64,000 nt of DNA from Micromonospora sp. WMMD1102 (GTDB lineage: Bacteria; Actinomycetota; Actinomycetes; Mycobacteriales; Micromonosporaceae), in contig NZ_JARUBN010000001.1 in the NCBI RefSeq assembly GCF_029626265.1, forward strand, positions 2,542,001 to 2,606,000, written 5' to 3'. Position numbers and translations under genes: made by a program. Shown in pieces: positions 35,267 through 42,850 of this stretch. Position 1 is the first letter of the stretch; the number at the start of each line of letters is the position of its first letter. The notes below the pieces were generated by a model, which saw nothing but the letters and a program-made list of their open reading frames with translations, did not search any database and was not told the DNA's origin.

Positions 35267-36628
35267 ATGTACACAGTTACCGACCCGGCGACAGGTGAAC
35301 TGGTCGAGGAGATCGAGAACGCGACCGACGGAGAGGTCCGGGCGGCGATCGACCGGGTCCACCGGGGATACCTGTCGTGGCGGCGTCGACCGGTCGCCGA
35401 GCGGGCCGAAATCGTGGCCCGCGCGGCGGACCTGTTCGCCGAGCGCGCCGACGAGCTGGCCGCGACGATGACGCTGGAGATGGGCAAGCGGATCAACGAG
35501 GGCCGGGGCGAGATCGGCGTCGTCGTCGACATCTTCCGGTACTACGCCGACAACGGGCCCGCGCTGCTGGCCGACGAACCGCTGGAGATCAGGGGCGGCC
35601 GGGCCGTCATCACCAAGAACCCGGTCGGGGCGCTGCTCGGCATCATGCCGTGGAACTTCCCCTGCTATCAGGTCGCCAGGTTCGTGGCGCCGAACCTGGT
35701 GCTCGGCAACACGATCCTGCTGAAACACGCCTCGATCTGCCCCCGGTCGGCGGCCGCGATCGAGCGGATCCTGCACGACGCCGGGGTGCCCGGGGACGCG
35801 TACGTGAACATCTTCGCGTCCAGCTCGCAGATCCCCGGGATGCTCGCGGACCCCCGCATCCAGGGCGTCTCGCTGACCGGCAGCGAGCGGGCGGGCATCT
35901 CGGTCGCCGCCGAGGCCGGCAGGAACCTGAAGAAGGCCGTCCTGGAACTCGGCGGGTCCGACCCGCTGATCCTGCTGGACACCGACCACATGGACCGGAC
36001 GGTGCAGGCCACCGCGACTGCCCGGATGCGCAACTGCGGCCAGTCGTGCAACGCGCCGAAGCGGATGATCGTGCTCGCCGACATCTACCAGGAGTTCGTC
36101 GACCGGCTGACCAAACACGTGGCCGAGACCTTCGTGCCGGGCGACCCCGGCGATCCCGCGACGAAGCTGCCGCCACTGGCGTCGGTCGCGGCGGCCGACG
36201 AGGTGGCCGGCCAGGTCGAGAAGGCCGTCCGGCAGGGCGCGACGCTGCGCACCGGTGGGCGCCGGGTCGACCGGCCCGGGGCCTATTTCGAGGCCACCGT
36301 GCTCACCGACGTGACCCGGGAGATGGACGCCTACCACGAGGAGATCTTCGGCCCTGTCGTACTGGTCTTCCGGGCGGAGACCGAGAAGGAGGCGGTCGCC
36401 ATCGCGAACGACTCGCCGTTCGGGCTCGGCGCCAGCGTGTGGGGCACCGATCCCGACCGGCTGCGCCGGGTCGCCGGGCAGATCGAGTCCGGCATGGTCT
36501 ACCTGAACAGCGCCGGTGGGTCACAGGCCGACCTGCCGTTCGGCGGGATCAAACGCTCCGGGATGGGCCGGGAACTCGGCCCGGCCGGCATCGAGGAGTT
36601 CATGAACAAGAAGTCCATCCGGCTGTGA
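35267..36628 (+). CDS. NAD(P)-dependent aldehyde dehydrogenase, succinate-semialdehyde dehydrogenase-like
   Basis: A 453-residue aldehyde dehydrogenase. Motifs are GIMPWNFPCYQVARF (NAD pocket), VLELGGSDP with the general-base Glu near 227, and NCGQSCNAPKRM with catalytic Cys261. The C-terminus FGGIKRSGMGRELGPAGIEEFMNKKSI is typical of the GabD/Sad group. Because the Glu is present it is a hydrolytic and not a CoA-acylating type. Its place directly after oxc suggests a C2 semialdehyde such as glyoxylate, or overflow from the tartronate semialdehyde branch, as substrate. The specificity is undetermined. Confidence 0.88.
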   Translation: MYTVTDPATGELVEEIENATDGEVRAAIDRVHRGYLSWRRRPVAERAEIVARAADLFAERADELAATMTLEMGKRINEGRGEIGVVVDIFRYYADNGPALLADEPLEIRGGRAVITKNPVGALLGIMPWNFPCYQVARFVAPNLVLGNTILLKHASICPRSAAAIERILHDAGVPGDAYVNIFASSSQIPGMLADPRIQGVSLTGSERAGISVAAEAGRNLKKAVLELGGSDPLILLDTDHMDRTVQATATARMRNCGQSCNAPKRMIVLADIYQEFVDRLTKHVAETFVPGDPGDPATKLPPLASVAAADEVAGQVEKAVRQGATLRTGGRRVDRPGAYFEATVLTDVTREMDAYHEEIFGPVVLVFRAETEKEAVAIANDSPFGLGASVWGTDPDRLRRVAGQIESGMVYLNSAGGSQADLPFGGIKRSGMGRELGPAGIEEFMNKKSIRL

Positions 36629-36654
36629 GGCGGTCGACCGGACGCAGGCAGGTC

Positions 36655-36727
36655 AGGGCGGGATCGGCACGGGGCGGGACCGGCAAGGGGCCGGGACCGG
36701 CACAGGGCGGGACCGGCACGGGGGCGG
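36655..36727. repeat. 16-17 bp G-rich tandem repeat after the aldehyde dehydrogenase gene
   Basis: Four degenerate copies of GGGCGGGACCGGCACG fill the spacer between the convergent aldehyde dehydrogenase and sigma factor genes. The plus strand is G-rich enough that quadruplex formation is conceivable. Confidence 0.65.
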
Positions 36728-36740
36728 GTGGCGGGAGCGG

Positions 36741-38069
36741 CTACCCGGGCCGGTTCTCCAGCCGGGCCGGCGGCTTCTCCAGCCGGGCCAGCCGGCGGTT
36801 GAGATAGCGCTGCTCCGGCAGGCTCGCGGTCAACCGTGCCGCCCGCCGGTACTCTTCGGTCGCGCCGGCCCGATCGCCGTCGAGTTCGAGCAGGTGGGCG
36901 CGGACCGCGTACAGCCGGTGGTGCCGTCGCATGGCGGGGTCGGCGCGGAGCGGGTCGAGCAGGGCGAGGCCGACCGCCGGGGAGTGCGCCATCGCGGCGG
37001 CGACCGCGTGGTTGAGCGTGACGGTCGGGCCGGGCGCGATCCGGCGCAGCATGTCGTAGAGCACGCTGATCTGGAGCCAGTCGGTGGCCTCGTAGCGGTC
37101 CGCCTCGGCGTGCACCGCGGCGATCGCCGCCTGGAGCTGGTAACGGCCGACGTGCCCCCGGGGCAGGTGCGCCTCCAGCAGCGCGACGCCCTCCTCGACC
37201 AGGTCCCGCCGCCAGCGGCTCCGGTCCTGCTCGGCCAGTGGTACGAGGTCACCGGCGGCGTCGGTCCGGGCCGGCGACCGCGCGTGGGTGAGCAGCATCA
37301 GCGCGAGCGCGCCGGCCGCCTCGGCGTGCTCGGGCAGCGCGGCGTGCACCTGCCGGGTGAGCCGGATCGCCTCCTCGGCGAGCGGGACGTCGAGCAGGGA
37401 CTCGCCGGAGGTCCGGGTGTAGCCCTCGGTGAAGACCAGGTGGCAGACGTCCAGCACCGCGGCGACCCGGGCCGGCAACTCCGACTCCGCCGGCATGCCG
37501 AACCGGGCGCCCGCCTGCCGCAGCGCGGTGCGGGCCCGGGTGAGGCGCTGGGTCATGGTGCGGGCCGGCACCAGGTAGGCGGCGGCGATCTGCTCCACGC
37601 CGAGCCCGGCCACCGCGCGCAGACTGAGCGCCACCTGTGACGGCCGGCTCAGCGCCGGATGGCAGCAGAGGAAGAGCAGCCGGAGGGTGTCGTCGACCGC
37701 CGGCTCCGGCACCTCGTCCGGGGCCGGCGCGACGCCGACGTCCTCCGGCCGGCGGGCCGCGTCCAGCACCTCGCGGCGGCTGCGGGCGGAATCCGCGCGG
37801 AACCGGTCGATCAGGCGTCGCGAGGCGACCCGGATCAGCCAGGCCCGGGGGTCGTCCGGCACCGTGTCGACGGTCCACCGCGCGGCGGCGGCCTCCGCCG
37901 CGTCCTGCACGGCGTCTTCGCAGTCGGCCAGGTCACCGTACCGGCGCAGCAGCGCGCCGAGGACGTGCGGCGCCTCCCGGCGCCACACCTCCGCGAGCGC
38001 CTCCCGGCCCGACACCGTCGCGGACCGCGCCGGCCCGGCGCCGGTGGGCCGGCTACTGGTCGTCGCCAC
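36741..38069 (-). CDS. ECF42-group RNA polymerase sigma factor (DUF6596 C-terminal region)
   Basis: A 442-residue ECF sigma factor with long C-terminal extension. Residues about 25-100 hold sigma region 2 (DAVQDAAEAAAARW; DPRAWLIRVASRRLIDRFR), about 130-190 region 4 (SLRAVAGLGVEQIAAAYLV), and residues about 200-430 the DUF6596/TPR-like extension (CHLVFTEGYTRTSG; LNHAVAAAMAHSP; ARLEKP). It overlaps by 17 bp the YCII/DGPF gene upstream, the standard partner of ECF42 factors. No anti-sigma factor is present, as usual for this group. Confidence 0.92.
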   Translation of the reverse strand: MATTSSRPTGAGPARSATVSGREALAEVWRREAPHVLGALLRRYGDLADCEDAVQDAAEAAAARWTVDTVPDDPRAWLIRVASRRLIDRFRADSARSRREVLDAARRPEDVGVAPAPDEVPEPAVDDTLRLLFLCCHPALSRPSQVALSLRAVAGLGVEQIAAAYLVPARTMTQRLTRARTALRQAGARFGMPAESELPARVAAVLDVCHLVFTEGYTRTSGESLLDVPLAEEAIRLTRQVHAALPEHAEAAGALALMLLTHARSPARTDAAGDLVPLAEQDRSRWRRDLVEEGVALLEAHLPRGHVGRYQLQAAIAAVHAEADRYEATDWLQISVLYDMLRRIAPGPTVTLNHAVAAAMAHSPAVGLALLDPLRADPAMRRHHRLYAVRAHLLELDGDRAGATEEYRRAARLTASLPEQRYLNRRLARLEKPPARLENRPG

Positions 38070-38445
38070 CGGGCCACATCATCGGCCGCAGTTCCACCGT
38101 CTCCCCGGGGCCGGCGAATTTCGCGGCGACCTCCTCGGCGCGGGCCTGGTCCTGCACGTCGACCAGGAAGAAGCCCGCGAGATGCTCCTTCGCCTCCGAG
38201 TACGGGCCGTCGCTGGCCAGCGGGGCGCCGTCGCGCCAGCGGTAGAGCCGAGCGGCCGACGGGGCGCCCAGCGCCTCGCCGCCGAGCAGCTCACCGTTGG
38301 CCTGCAACTCGGTCATCACCTGCTCGAAGTCGGCGTTCAGCCGCTGACGCAGCTCCTCGGGCAGCTCCTGGTGCTCGGCCAGGTAGTCGCTGGTGGGGTG
38401 CCCCCACGGCTGCGGGTTCGAGTGGATCAGGATCACGTACTTCAT
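38053..38445 (-). CDS. YCII-related (DGPF) domain protein
   Basis: A 130-residue protein of the YCII-related/DGPF family starting at ATG 38445 behind GAGGTGG. It begins MKYVILIHSNPQPW and contains the DGPYSEAKEHLAGFFLVDV segment that names the family, and ends with the VELRPMM strand. Such proteins almost always lie with ECF42 sigma factors; the reaction is unknown. It is the first gene of the pair. Confidence 0.92.
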   Translation of the reverse strand: MKYVILIHSNPQPWGHPTSDYLAEHQELPEELRQRLNADFEQVMTELQANGELLGGEALGAPSAARLYRWRDGAPLASDGPYSEAKEHLAGFFLVDVQDQARAEEVAAKFAGPGETVELRPMMWPGGDDQ

Positions 38446-38575
38446 CGGACCACCTCGGGCTCGTGCGACGGTGCGTTCCGTCACTCGCCTGGAACGTCGG
38501 TGCGGCCCCGCCGATGTCGACACCGAACCCTAGTCAACCCGAACCCGGAACCCGGCACGGGTTTCCCGGCCTGGA

Positions 38576-39337
38576 TCAGCCCAGGGCCTCCCGCTCGGCC
38601 GCCTCCTTGCGGCGCTGGTGGTAGCTCTCCCTCGTCCGCTCGGTGTGCCGGCGCATCATCTCGCCGGCCCGCCGGCCGTTCCGGCTGGCGATCACCTCGA
38701 TCAGCTCGGCGTGCTCGTCCCACGCCTCCCGGCCCCGGGACCGGGCGATCGGGGCGTAGTACCAGCGCACCCGCCGGTCGACCATCGCGATCAGTTCGGC
38801 GAGGACCTTGTTGCCGGACATCTCCACCACGTACGCGTGCAGCGCCGCGTTAGCCGCGACCAGCTCCACCTGGTCGTCGTCCCGCAACGCCTGCTCGCCG
38901 GCCTGTTGCAGCTCGCGCAGCCGCTCGACCTGTTCCGGAGTGGCCTGCCGGGCGGCCAGCCGGGCGGACTCGGACTCCAGCAGGGTGCGGGTGGCGAGCA
39001 GTTGGTCCGCCTCCTCCTCGGTCGGCACGTGCACGAACGCGCCGAGGGCCGGGCGCAGGTCGACCCAGCCCTCGCTCTGCAGCCGTTGCAGCGCCTCCCG
39101 CACGGGTTGCCGGCTGACGCCGAGCTGGGCCGCCAGCTCGTTCTCCACCAGGTGCTCGCCGGGGCGCAGCTCACGGTTGATGATCATCTCGGCGATGACG
39201 TCGTAGACCGCCTGGCGCAGTGGCGCGGGCCGCTCAAGGGGCTGCCGCACGGCGCGTGGCGTGCGGCGGGTCGTGCTCGCCCGACGCCGGCCGCCGTTGG
39301 CGTCGGCGGGCGAGGGCGAGCCCCCCCAATCGGTCAT
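38576..39337 (-). CDS. GntR/FadR-family (FCD) transcriptional regulator, candidate regulator of the oxalate regulon
   Basis: A 253-residue regulator; ATG 39337 follows GGAGGTG. Residues about 38-110 are the GntR winged helix (YDVIAEMIINRELRPGEHLVE; LGVSRQPVREALQRLQSEGWV). Residues about 120-245 form the FCD ligand domain, with candidate metal/ligand histidines in LHAYVVEMSGN, DEHAELIEV and MRRHTERT. FCD regulators respond to small organic acids and many bind sites with GTAT..AC cores. It lies between the oxc and gcl groups and has a copy of the shared element in its own upstream region (39421-39434), suggesting autoregulation. Its effector could be oxalate, oxalyl-CoA or glyoxylate; this is inferred. 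Confidence 0.88.
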   Translation of the reverse strand: MTDWGGSPSPADANGGRRRASTTRRTPRAVRQPLERPAPLRQAVYDVIAEMIINRELRPGEHLVENELAAQLGVSRQPVREALQRLQSEGWVDLRPALGAFVHVPTEEEADQLLATRTLLESESARLAARQATPEQVERLRELQQAGEQALRDDDQVELVAANAALHAYVVEMSGNKVLAELIAMVDRRVRWYYAPIARSRGREAWDEHAELIEVIASRNGRRAGEMMRRHTERTRESYHQRRKEAAEREALG

Positions 39338-39420
39338 GGAGCACCTCCGGCTGCGAGAGAGTCGTCGGCCGGCGGGACCGGCCGCGCGGCGGCGGCGGGT
39401 CTGCCGGCCGTTTGTGGGTT

Positions 39421-39434
39421 ATAGCATACAGTCG
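39421..39434 (-). promoter_or_regulatory. Operator-like site upstream of the GntR gene
   Basis: On the minus strand this reads CGACTGTATGCTAT, matching the regulon element at 10 of 14 positions including the GTATGC core. A second half-site, GATGCAAT, lies at 39439-39446 on the plus strand. It is 84 bp upstream of the GntR start and 77 bp past the gcl stop. Confidence 0.45.
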
Positions 39435-39510
39435 CCCAGATGCAATCGTCCCCCGCCGCTTTGTCGTGGCGGGGGACCGATCGCCGTCGGCCGGTTCGGC
39501 TCCTCTCGGC

Positions 39511-41235
39511 TCAGCCCGAGACCGGGTCCCGGTACTCGATCTCCGGTACCGGCTCGAACTCGTTCACCTGCGCGATCGAGAGCCCGTGCGCGGTGTTCCC
39601 CTCCCGTTCGATCATCACCTCGACGAGCACCGGCCGGCTGGTCCGGCGGGCCTCCTTGCTTGCCCAGGCGAGCGCGTTGGCGATCTCGTCGGGCCGGAGC
39701 ACCCGGCGGCCGGAGCAGCCGTACGCCTCCATCACCTTGACGTTGTCGGTGCCGTACTCGTCGTAGTGGATGTCCACCTCGTAGTTCATCTCGTAGCCGA
39801 TCTCGGCCTGCCGGATCAGCCCGAGGTACTCGTTGTTGAGCATCACCAGCACGAACGGGATGTCGTACTGCGCGGCCACCGCCAGCTCCTCGACCAGGAA
39901 CTGGAACGAGTAGTCCCCGACCACGCCGACCACCTCGGCGTCCGGCCTGGCGCACTTCACCCCGATCGCCGCCGGGATCTCCCAGCCCAGCGGTCCGGCC
40001 TGCCCGCAGACCTGGTAGTGCCGGGGCTTGAAGACCTGCTGGAACTGGCCGGACCAGATCTGGTAGAGGCCGATCGCGGTGACGAAGTAGGTGTCCGGGC
40101 CGAAGTACTCGTTGATCTCCCTGAAGACCCGGGGCGCCTTCACCGGTACGTCCTCGAAGTCGTCCCGGCGGCCCAGCGTCGCGCGCAGCGTGCGTACCCG
40201 CGAGACCCACTCGCCCCGGTCCCGCCGCACCCCCCGGCGGCGTGCGGCGGCCAGCAGCGCGGCGAGGAACGCCCCGGTGTCCGAGACGATCCCGAGGTCC
40301 GGGCCGAACACCTTGCCGAGCTGGGTCGGCTCGATGTCGACGTGCACGAACTTCCGGTCGCCCCGGTAGGTCGCCAGGTCACCGGTGTGCCGGTCGCCGA
40401 ACCGGGCGCCGAGCGCCAGCACCAGGTCGGACTCCAGGAAGGAGGCGTTGCCGAAGCGCTGGGTGGTCTGGATGCCTGTCATCCCGGCGAACAGGTCGTG
40501 GTCCTCGGGGATCGCGCCCTTGCCCATCAGGGTCACCTGGACCGGCACGTCCAGCGTCTCGGCGACCTCCCGGAGCAGGTCCGTCGCCTCGCCGATGATC
40601 ACCCCGCCGCCGGCCAGGATCAGTGGCCGCTCGGCGGCGAGCAGCATGTCCAGGGCCCGCTCGACCCGGGGCGGGTGCGGCTCGACCCGGGGCACCGGCA
40701 GCGGGGCGTCGATCGAGGCGTCCCACTCGATCTCCTGCCGTGCCACGTCGATCGGCAGGTCGATCAGCACCGGTCCGGGCCGCCCGGAGCGGGCGATCCG
40801 GAACGCCTCCCGGAAGATCCACGGCGCCTGCGCCGCCTCCCTGACCTGCACCGCCCACTTGGTCACCGGCTTGGCGATCTCGACGATGTCGACCGCCTGG
40901 AACGCCTCCTGGTGCAGCTTGGTGGTCGGCGCCTGGCCGGTGATGCAGATGATCGGGATGGAGTCCGCCTGGGCGGTGTAGAGCCCGGTGATCATGTTCG
41001 TGCCGGCCGGGCCGGAGGTGCCGATCGCGACGCCGACCCGGCCGTTGGTCCTGGCCCAGCCGTCGGCCATGTGCGTGGCGCCCTCCTCGTGCCGGACGAT
41101 CAGGTGCCGGATGTCGCTGCGCCGCAGCGCCGCGTAGAGCGGCAGGATCGCGGCGCCGGGGCAACCGAAGGCGACGTCCACGCCCTCCGAGGCGAGCACC
41201 GAGACGACCGCGTCCATGCAGGGGATCCTGGCCAT
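39511..41235 (-). CDS. gcl: Glyoxylate carboligase (tartronate-semialdehyde synthase), variant with active-site Glu
   Basis: A 574-residue ThDP enzyme; ATG 41235 follows CGGGAGG. It is colinear with E. coli Gcl: AFGCPGAAILPLYAALR, TSGPAGTNMITGLYTAQADSIPIICITGQAP, FQAVDIVEIAKPVTK, RSGRPGPVLIDLP, CGQAGPLGWEIPAAIG and GDYSFQFLVEELAVAAQYDIP. It joins two glyoxylate molecules to tartronate semialdehyde and CO2. Residue 50 (VRHEEGATHMADG) is Glu where E. coli Gcl has the unusual Val51, so this protein has the canonical ThDP-activating glutamate. It is also about 20 residues shorter. Another ThDP reaction is possible, but the gene context (panE-like, hyi, glxR, glxK) favours Gcl. Confidence 0.85.
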   Translation of the reverse strand: MARIPCMDAVVSVLASEGVDVAFGCPGAAILPLYAALRRSDIRHLIVRHEEGATHMADGWARTNGRVGVAIGTSGPAGTNMITGLYTAQADSIPIICITGQAPTTKLHQEAFQAVDIVEIAKPVTKWAVQVREAAQAPWIFREAFRIARSGRPGPVLIDLPIDVARQEIEWDASIDAPLPVPRVEPHPPRVERALDMLLAAERPLILAGGGVIIGEATDLLREVAETLDVPVQVTLMGKGAIPEDHDLFAGMTGIQTTQRFGNASFLESDLVLALGARFGDRHTGDLATYRGDRKFVHVDIEPTQLGKVFGPDLGIVSDTGAFLAALLAAARRRGVRRDRGEWVSRVRTLRATLGRRDDFEDVPVKAPRVFREINEYFGPDTYFVTAIGLYQIWSGQFQQVFKPRHYQVCGQAGPLGWEIPAAIGVKCARPDAEVVGVVGDYSFQFLVEELAVAAQYDIPFVLVMLNNEYLGLIRQAEIGYEMNYEVDIHYDEYGTDNVKVMEAYGCSGRRVLRPDEIANALAWASKEARRTSRPVLVEVMIEREGNTAHGLSIAQVNEFEPVPEIEYRDPVSG

Positions 41236-41239
41236 GGCT

Positions 41240-41371
41240 TCAGACCTCCCGGCGCCGGGCGTCGGCGAGGGTCCCGGCGGCGTCGGAGCGGCCGAACGCC
41301 TCGGGGGTGGTCGGCCGGTAGCGGGCGGAGATGTCGTCCCAGCCGGTACCTGGGTCGCGGATCAGGGTCAC
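41240..41371 (-). CDS. Small ORF (43 aa) immediately upstream of gcl
   Basis: GTG 41371 lies 5 bp after TGGAGG, an excellent ribosome binding site. The 43-residue product begins MTLIRDPGTGWDDISARYR and continues PTTPEAFGRSDAAG, ending in a basic tail. Its stop is 4 bp before the gcl start and its last codons contain the gcl ribosome binding site, so translational coupling is likely. I recognise no family. The proline and aromatic content argue against random sequence, but it could also be a leader peptide. Confidence 0.55.
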   Translation of the reverse strand: MTLIRDPGTGWDDISARYRPTTPEAFGRSDAAGTLADARRREV

Positions 41372-41481
41372 GGAAGCCTCCAGGGCGTCGGATGTCAGGT
41401 GGTCGGGGTGTGAGTCCTCGGTGCCTTCCCGGCGCCGGGACGGTGGGGTGGGAAGGCCGGGGGAGTGGGCCGATCGGCCGG

Positions 41482-42483
41482 TCAGGCCGCCGGCGCGCTC
41501 GGGGCGGGCGCCGGCCGGGCCATGGTCTTGGCCAACAGCTCGGTCGCGGCGTAGACGGTGCGCAGGGTCGGTGCCGGCGCACCGGTGATGTCGGCGATCT
41601 CCACCACGGCGGCGACGACCGCGTCGAGTTCGAGTTCCTTGCCCGCCTCGAGGTCCTGCAACATCGAGGTCTTGTGGTGGCCGACCCGGCGGGCGCCCTC
41701 CACCCGTTTGCCGATCGAGATCTCCGGCGTACTGCCGACCCGGCCGGCGATGTCGAGGGTCTCCGCCATCATCTGCTCGACCACCCGGCGGGTCCCCGGG
41801 CTCTCGCAGATCTCCGCCATGGTGGCCCTGGTCAACGCGCTGATCGGGTTCAGCGACACGTTGCCCATCAGCTTGATCCAGATGTCGTCCCGCAGCCGGG
41901 GCTCGACCGGGCACTTCAGCCCGCCGGCCACCATCGCGGCGCTGAACCGCTGGCAGCGCTGCGACAGGGTGCCGTCCGGCTCGCCGATGGAGAACCGGGT
42001 CCCCTCCAGGTGCCGGATCACCCCGGGCGACTCGATCACCGTCGCCGGGTAGACCACGCAGCCGATCGCCCGCTCCGGGGCCATCACCGCCGAGGTCGCC
42101 CCGCCCGGGTCGACGGCCTCGATCCGCTGCCCCTCGTACGGCCCCGTGAGCTTGTGGAAGTACCACCATGGGATGCCGTTCTGCCCGGCGACCAGGGCGG
42201 TCTCCGGACCGAGCAGTGGTTCGAGCAGCGGGCCGGCCGAGGCGTAGGAGTGCGCCTTCAGCCCCAGGAACACGTAGTCGACCGGACCGACCTCGCTCGG
42301 GTCGTCGGTGGCGTACGGGTGTGCGGCGAAGTCGCCGCGCGGGCTCAACACCCGTACCCCGTGGGCCCGCAACGCGGCCAGGTGTGCGCCGCGGGCGATC
42401 AACCGCACGTCCACCCCGGCCCGGCAGAGGGACGCACCGACGTACGCGCCGATGGCGCCGGCCCCGAGCACTGCAACTCGCAC
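41482..42483 (-). CDS. PanE/ApbA-family 2-hydroxyacid reductase, candidate oxalyl-CoA reductase
   Basis: A 333-residue ketopantoate-reductase-family protein; GTG 42483 follows AGGGAG. It has the Rossmann motif VLGAGAIGAYVG, LKAHSYASAGPLL with the family lysine, NGIPWWYFHKL, and DIWIKLMGNVSLNPISALT with the catalytic lysine and active-site Asn. True PanE makes pantoate. In Methylobacterium the oxalate-assimilation reductase converting oxalyl-CoA to glyoxylate was assigned to a PanE homologue (panE2). Placement just upstream of gcl with a regulon element in its promoter makes oxalyl-CoA reductase the better guess here. It is first in panE-like - small ORF - gcl. Confidence 0.82.
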   Translation of the reverse strand: MRVAVLGAGAIGAYVGASLCRAGVDVRLIARGAHLAALRAHGVRVLSPRGDFAAHPYATDDPSEVGPVDYVFLGLKAHSYASAGPLLEPLLGPETALVAGQNGIPWWYFHKLTGPYEGQRIEAVDPGGATSAVMAPERAIGCVVYPATVIESPGVIRHLEGTRFSIGEPDGTLSQRCQRFSAAMVAGGLKCPVEPRLRDDIWIKLMGNVSLNPISALTRATMAEICESPGTRRVVEQMMAETLDIAGRVGSTPEISIGKRVEGARRVGHHKTSMLQDLEAGKELELDAVVAAVVEIADITGAPAPTLRTVYAATELLAKTMARPAPAPSAPAA

Positions 42484-42544
42484 GGGCTGCTCCCTTCTCG
42501 TACGACGTCCGCACGGCGTCGAGGCGACGCGGCAGCGGCGTGCC

Positions 42545-42580
42545 TAGTTGTATGCGTTATGCTGACTACAGTATGCAATC
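42545..42580 (+). promoter_or_regulatory. Regulon operator-like site(s), panE-like/gcl promoter
   Basis: CTACAGTATGCAAT at 42566-42579 matches the shared element at 12 of 14 positions. A second GTATGC core lies 15 bp to the left (GTTGTATGCGTTAT, 42547-42560). The tandem cores suggest two adjacent sites. The nearer one is 64 bp upstream of the panE-like start, which lies on the minus strand. Confidence 0.6.
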
Positions 42581-42722
42581 CCACCTCGCGCTGACAAGCC
42601 TGTCCCGTCGGCACCAGGAGCACAGCCGAAGTTGCCGAAATGGCCCCACGATCCGCCCTGCGCCCGATACCCCGCCCAGGCGCCCCACCCGGGGAGTTGC
42701 CGGCTACGCCGGCAGGTCCCAA

Positions 42723-42771
42723 GATTCTTGGAGAACTATGGCGTGCTGCGAACCACAATTCTCCAAGAATC
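42723..42771. repeat. Perfect 13-bp inverted repeat, probable terminator or mobile-element remnant
   Basis: GATTCTTGGAGAA (42723-42735) and its exact complement (42759-42771) flank a 23-base centre that extends the stem imperfectly. It is about 80-130 bp beyond the cupin stop codon and is AT-rich compared with its surroundings. A transcription terminator for the cupin transcript is simplest; the lack of a T-run leaves other explanations open. Confidence 0.55.
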
Positions 42772-42850
42772 CGGCATGAGCACGGCTTCGTCGGGCTGGC
42801 GAGGCAGCCAGACGTCATTAGCGGCCGATGGCGGCGGGGTCGTTCCGAGG

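Larger units (their letters stand above)
42484..42850. other. Spacer between the panE-like gene and the cupin gene
   Basis: It holds the panE-like promoter with the operator-like site at 42545-42580 and the inverted repeat at 42723-42771. No gene is supported. The stretch 42600-42715 is ordinary GC-rich DNA with nothing recognised. Confidence 0.6.

Noticed and set aside
37637..38853. Plus-strand frames opposite the sigma factor and YCII genes
   Set aside because: Arg/Pro-rich shadow translations with no start signals; the minus-strand genes match known families.
42723..42771. Integron attC site or insertion-sequence end
   Set aside because: No integrase or transposase gene or second copy is present in the window, and conserved attC core bases are not seen.
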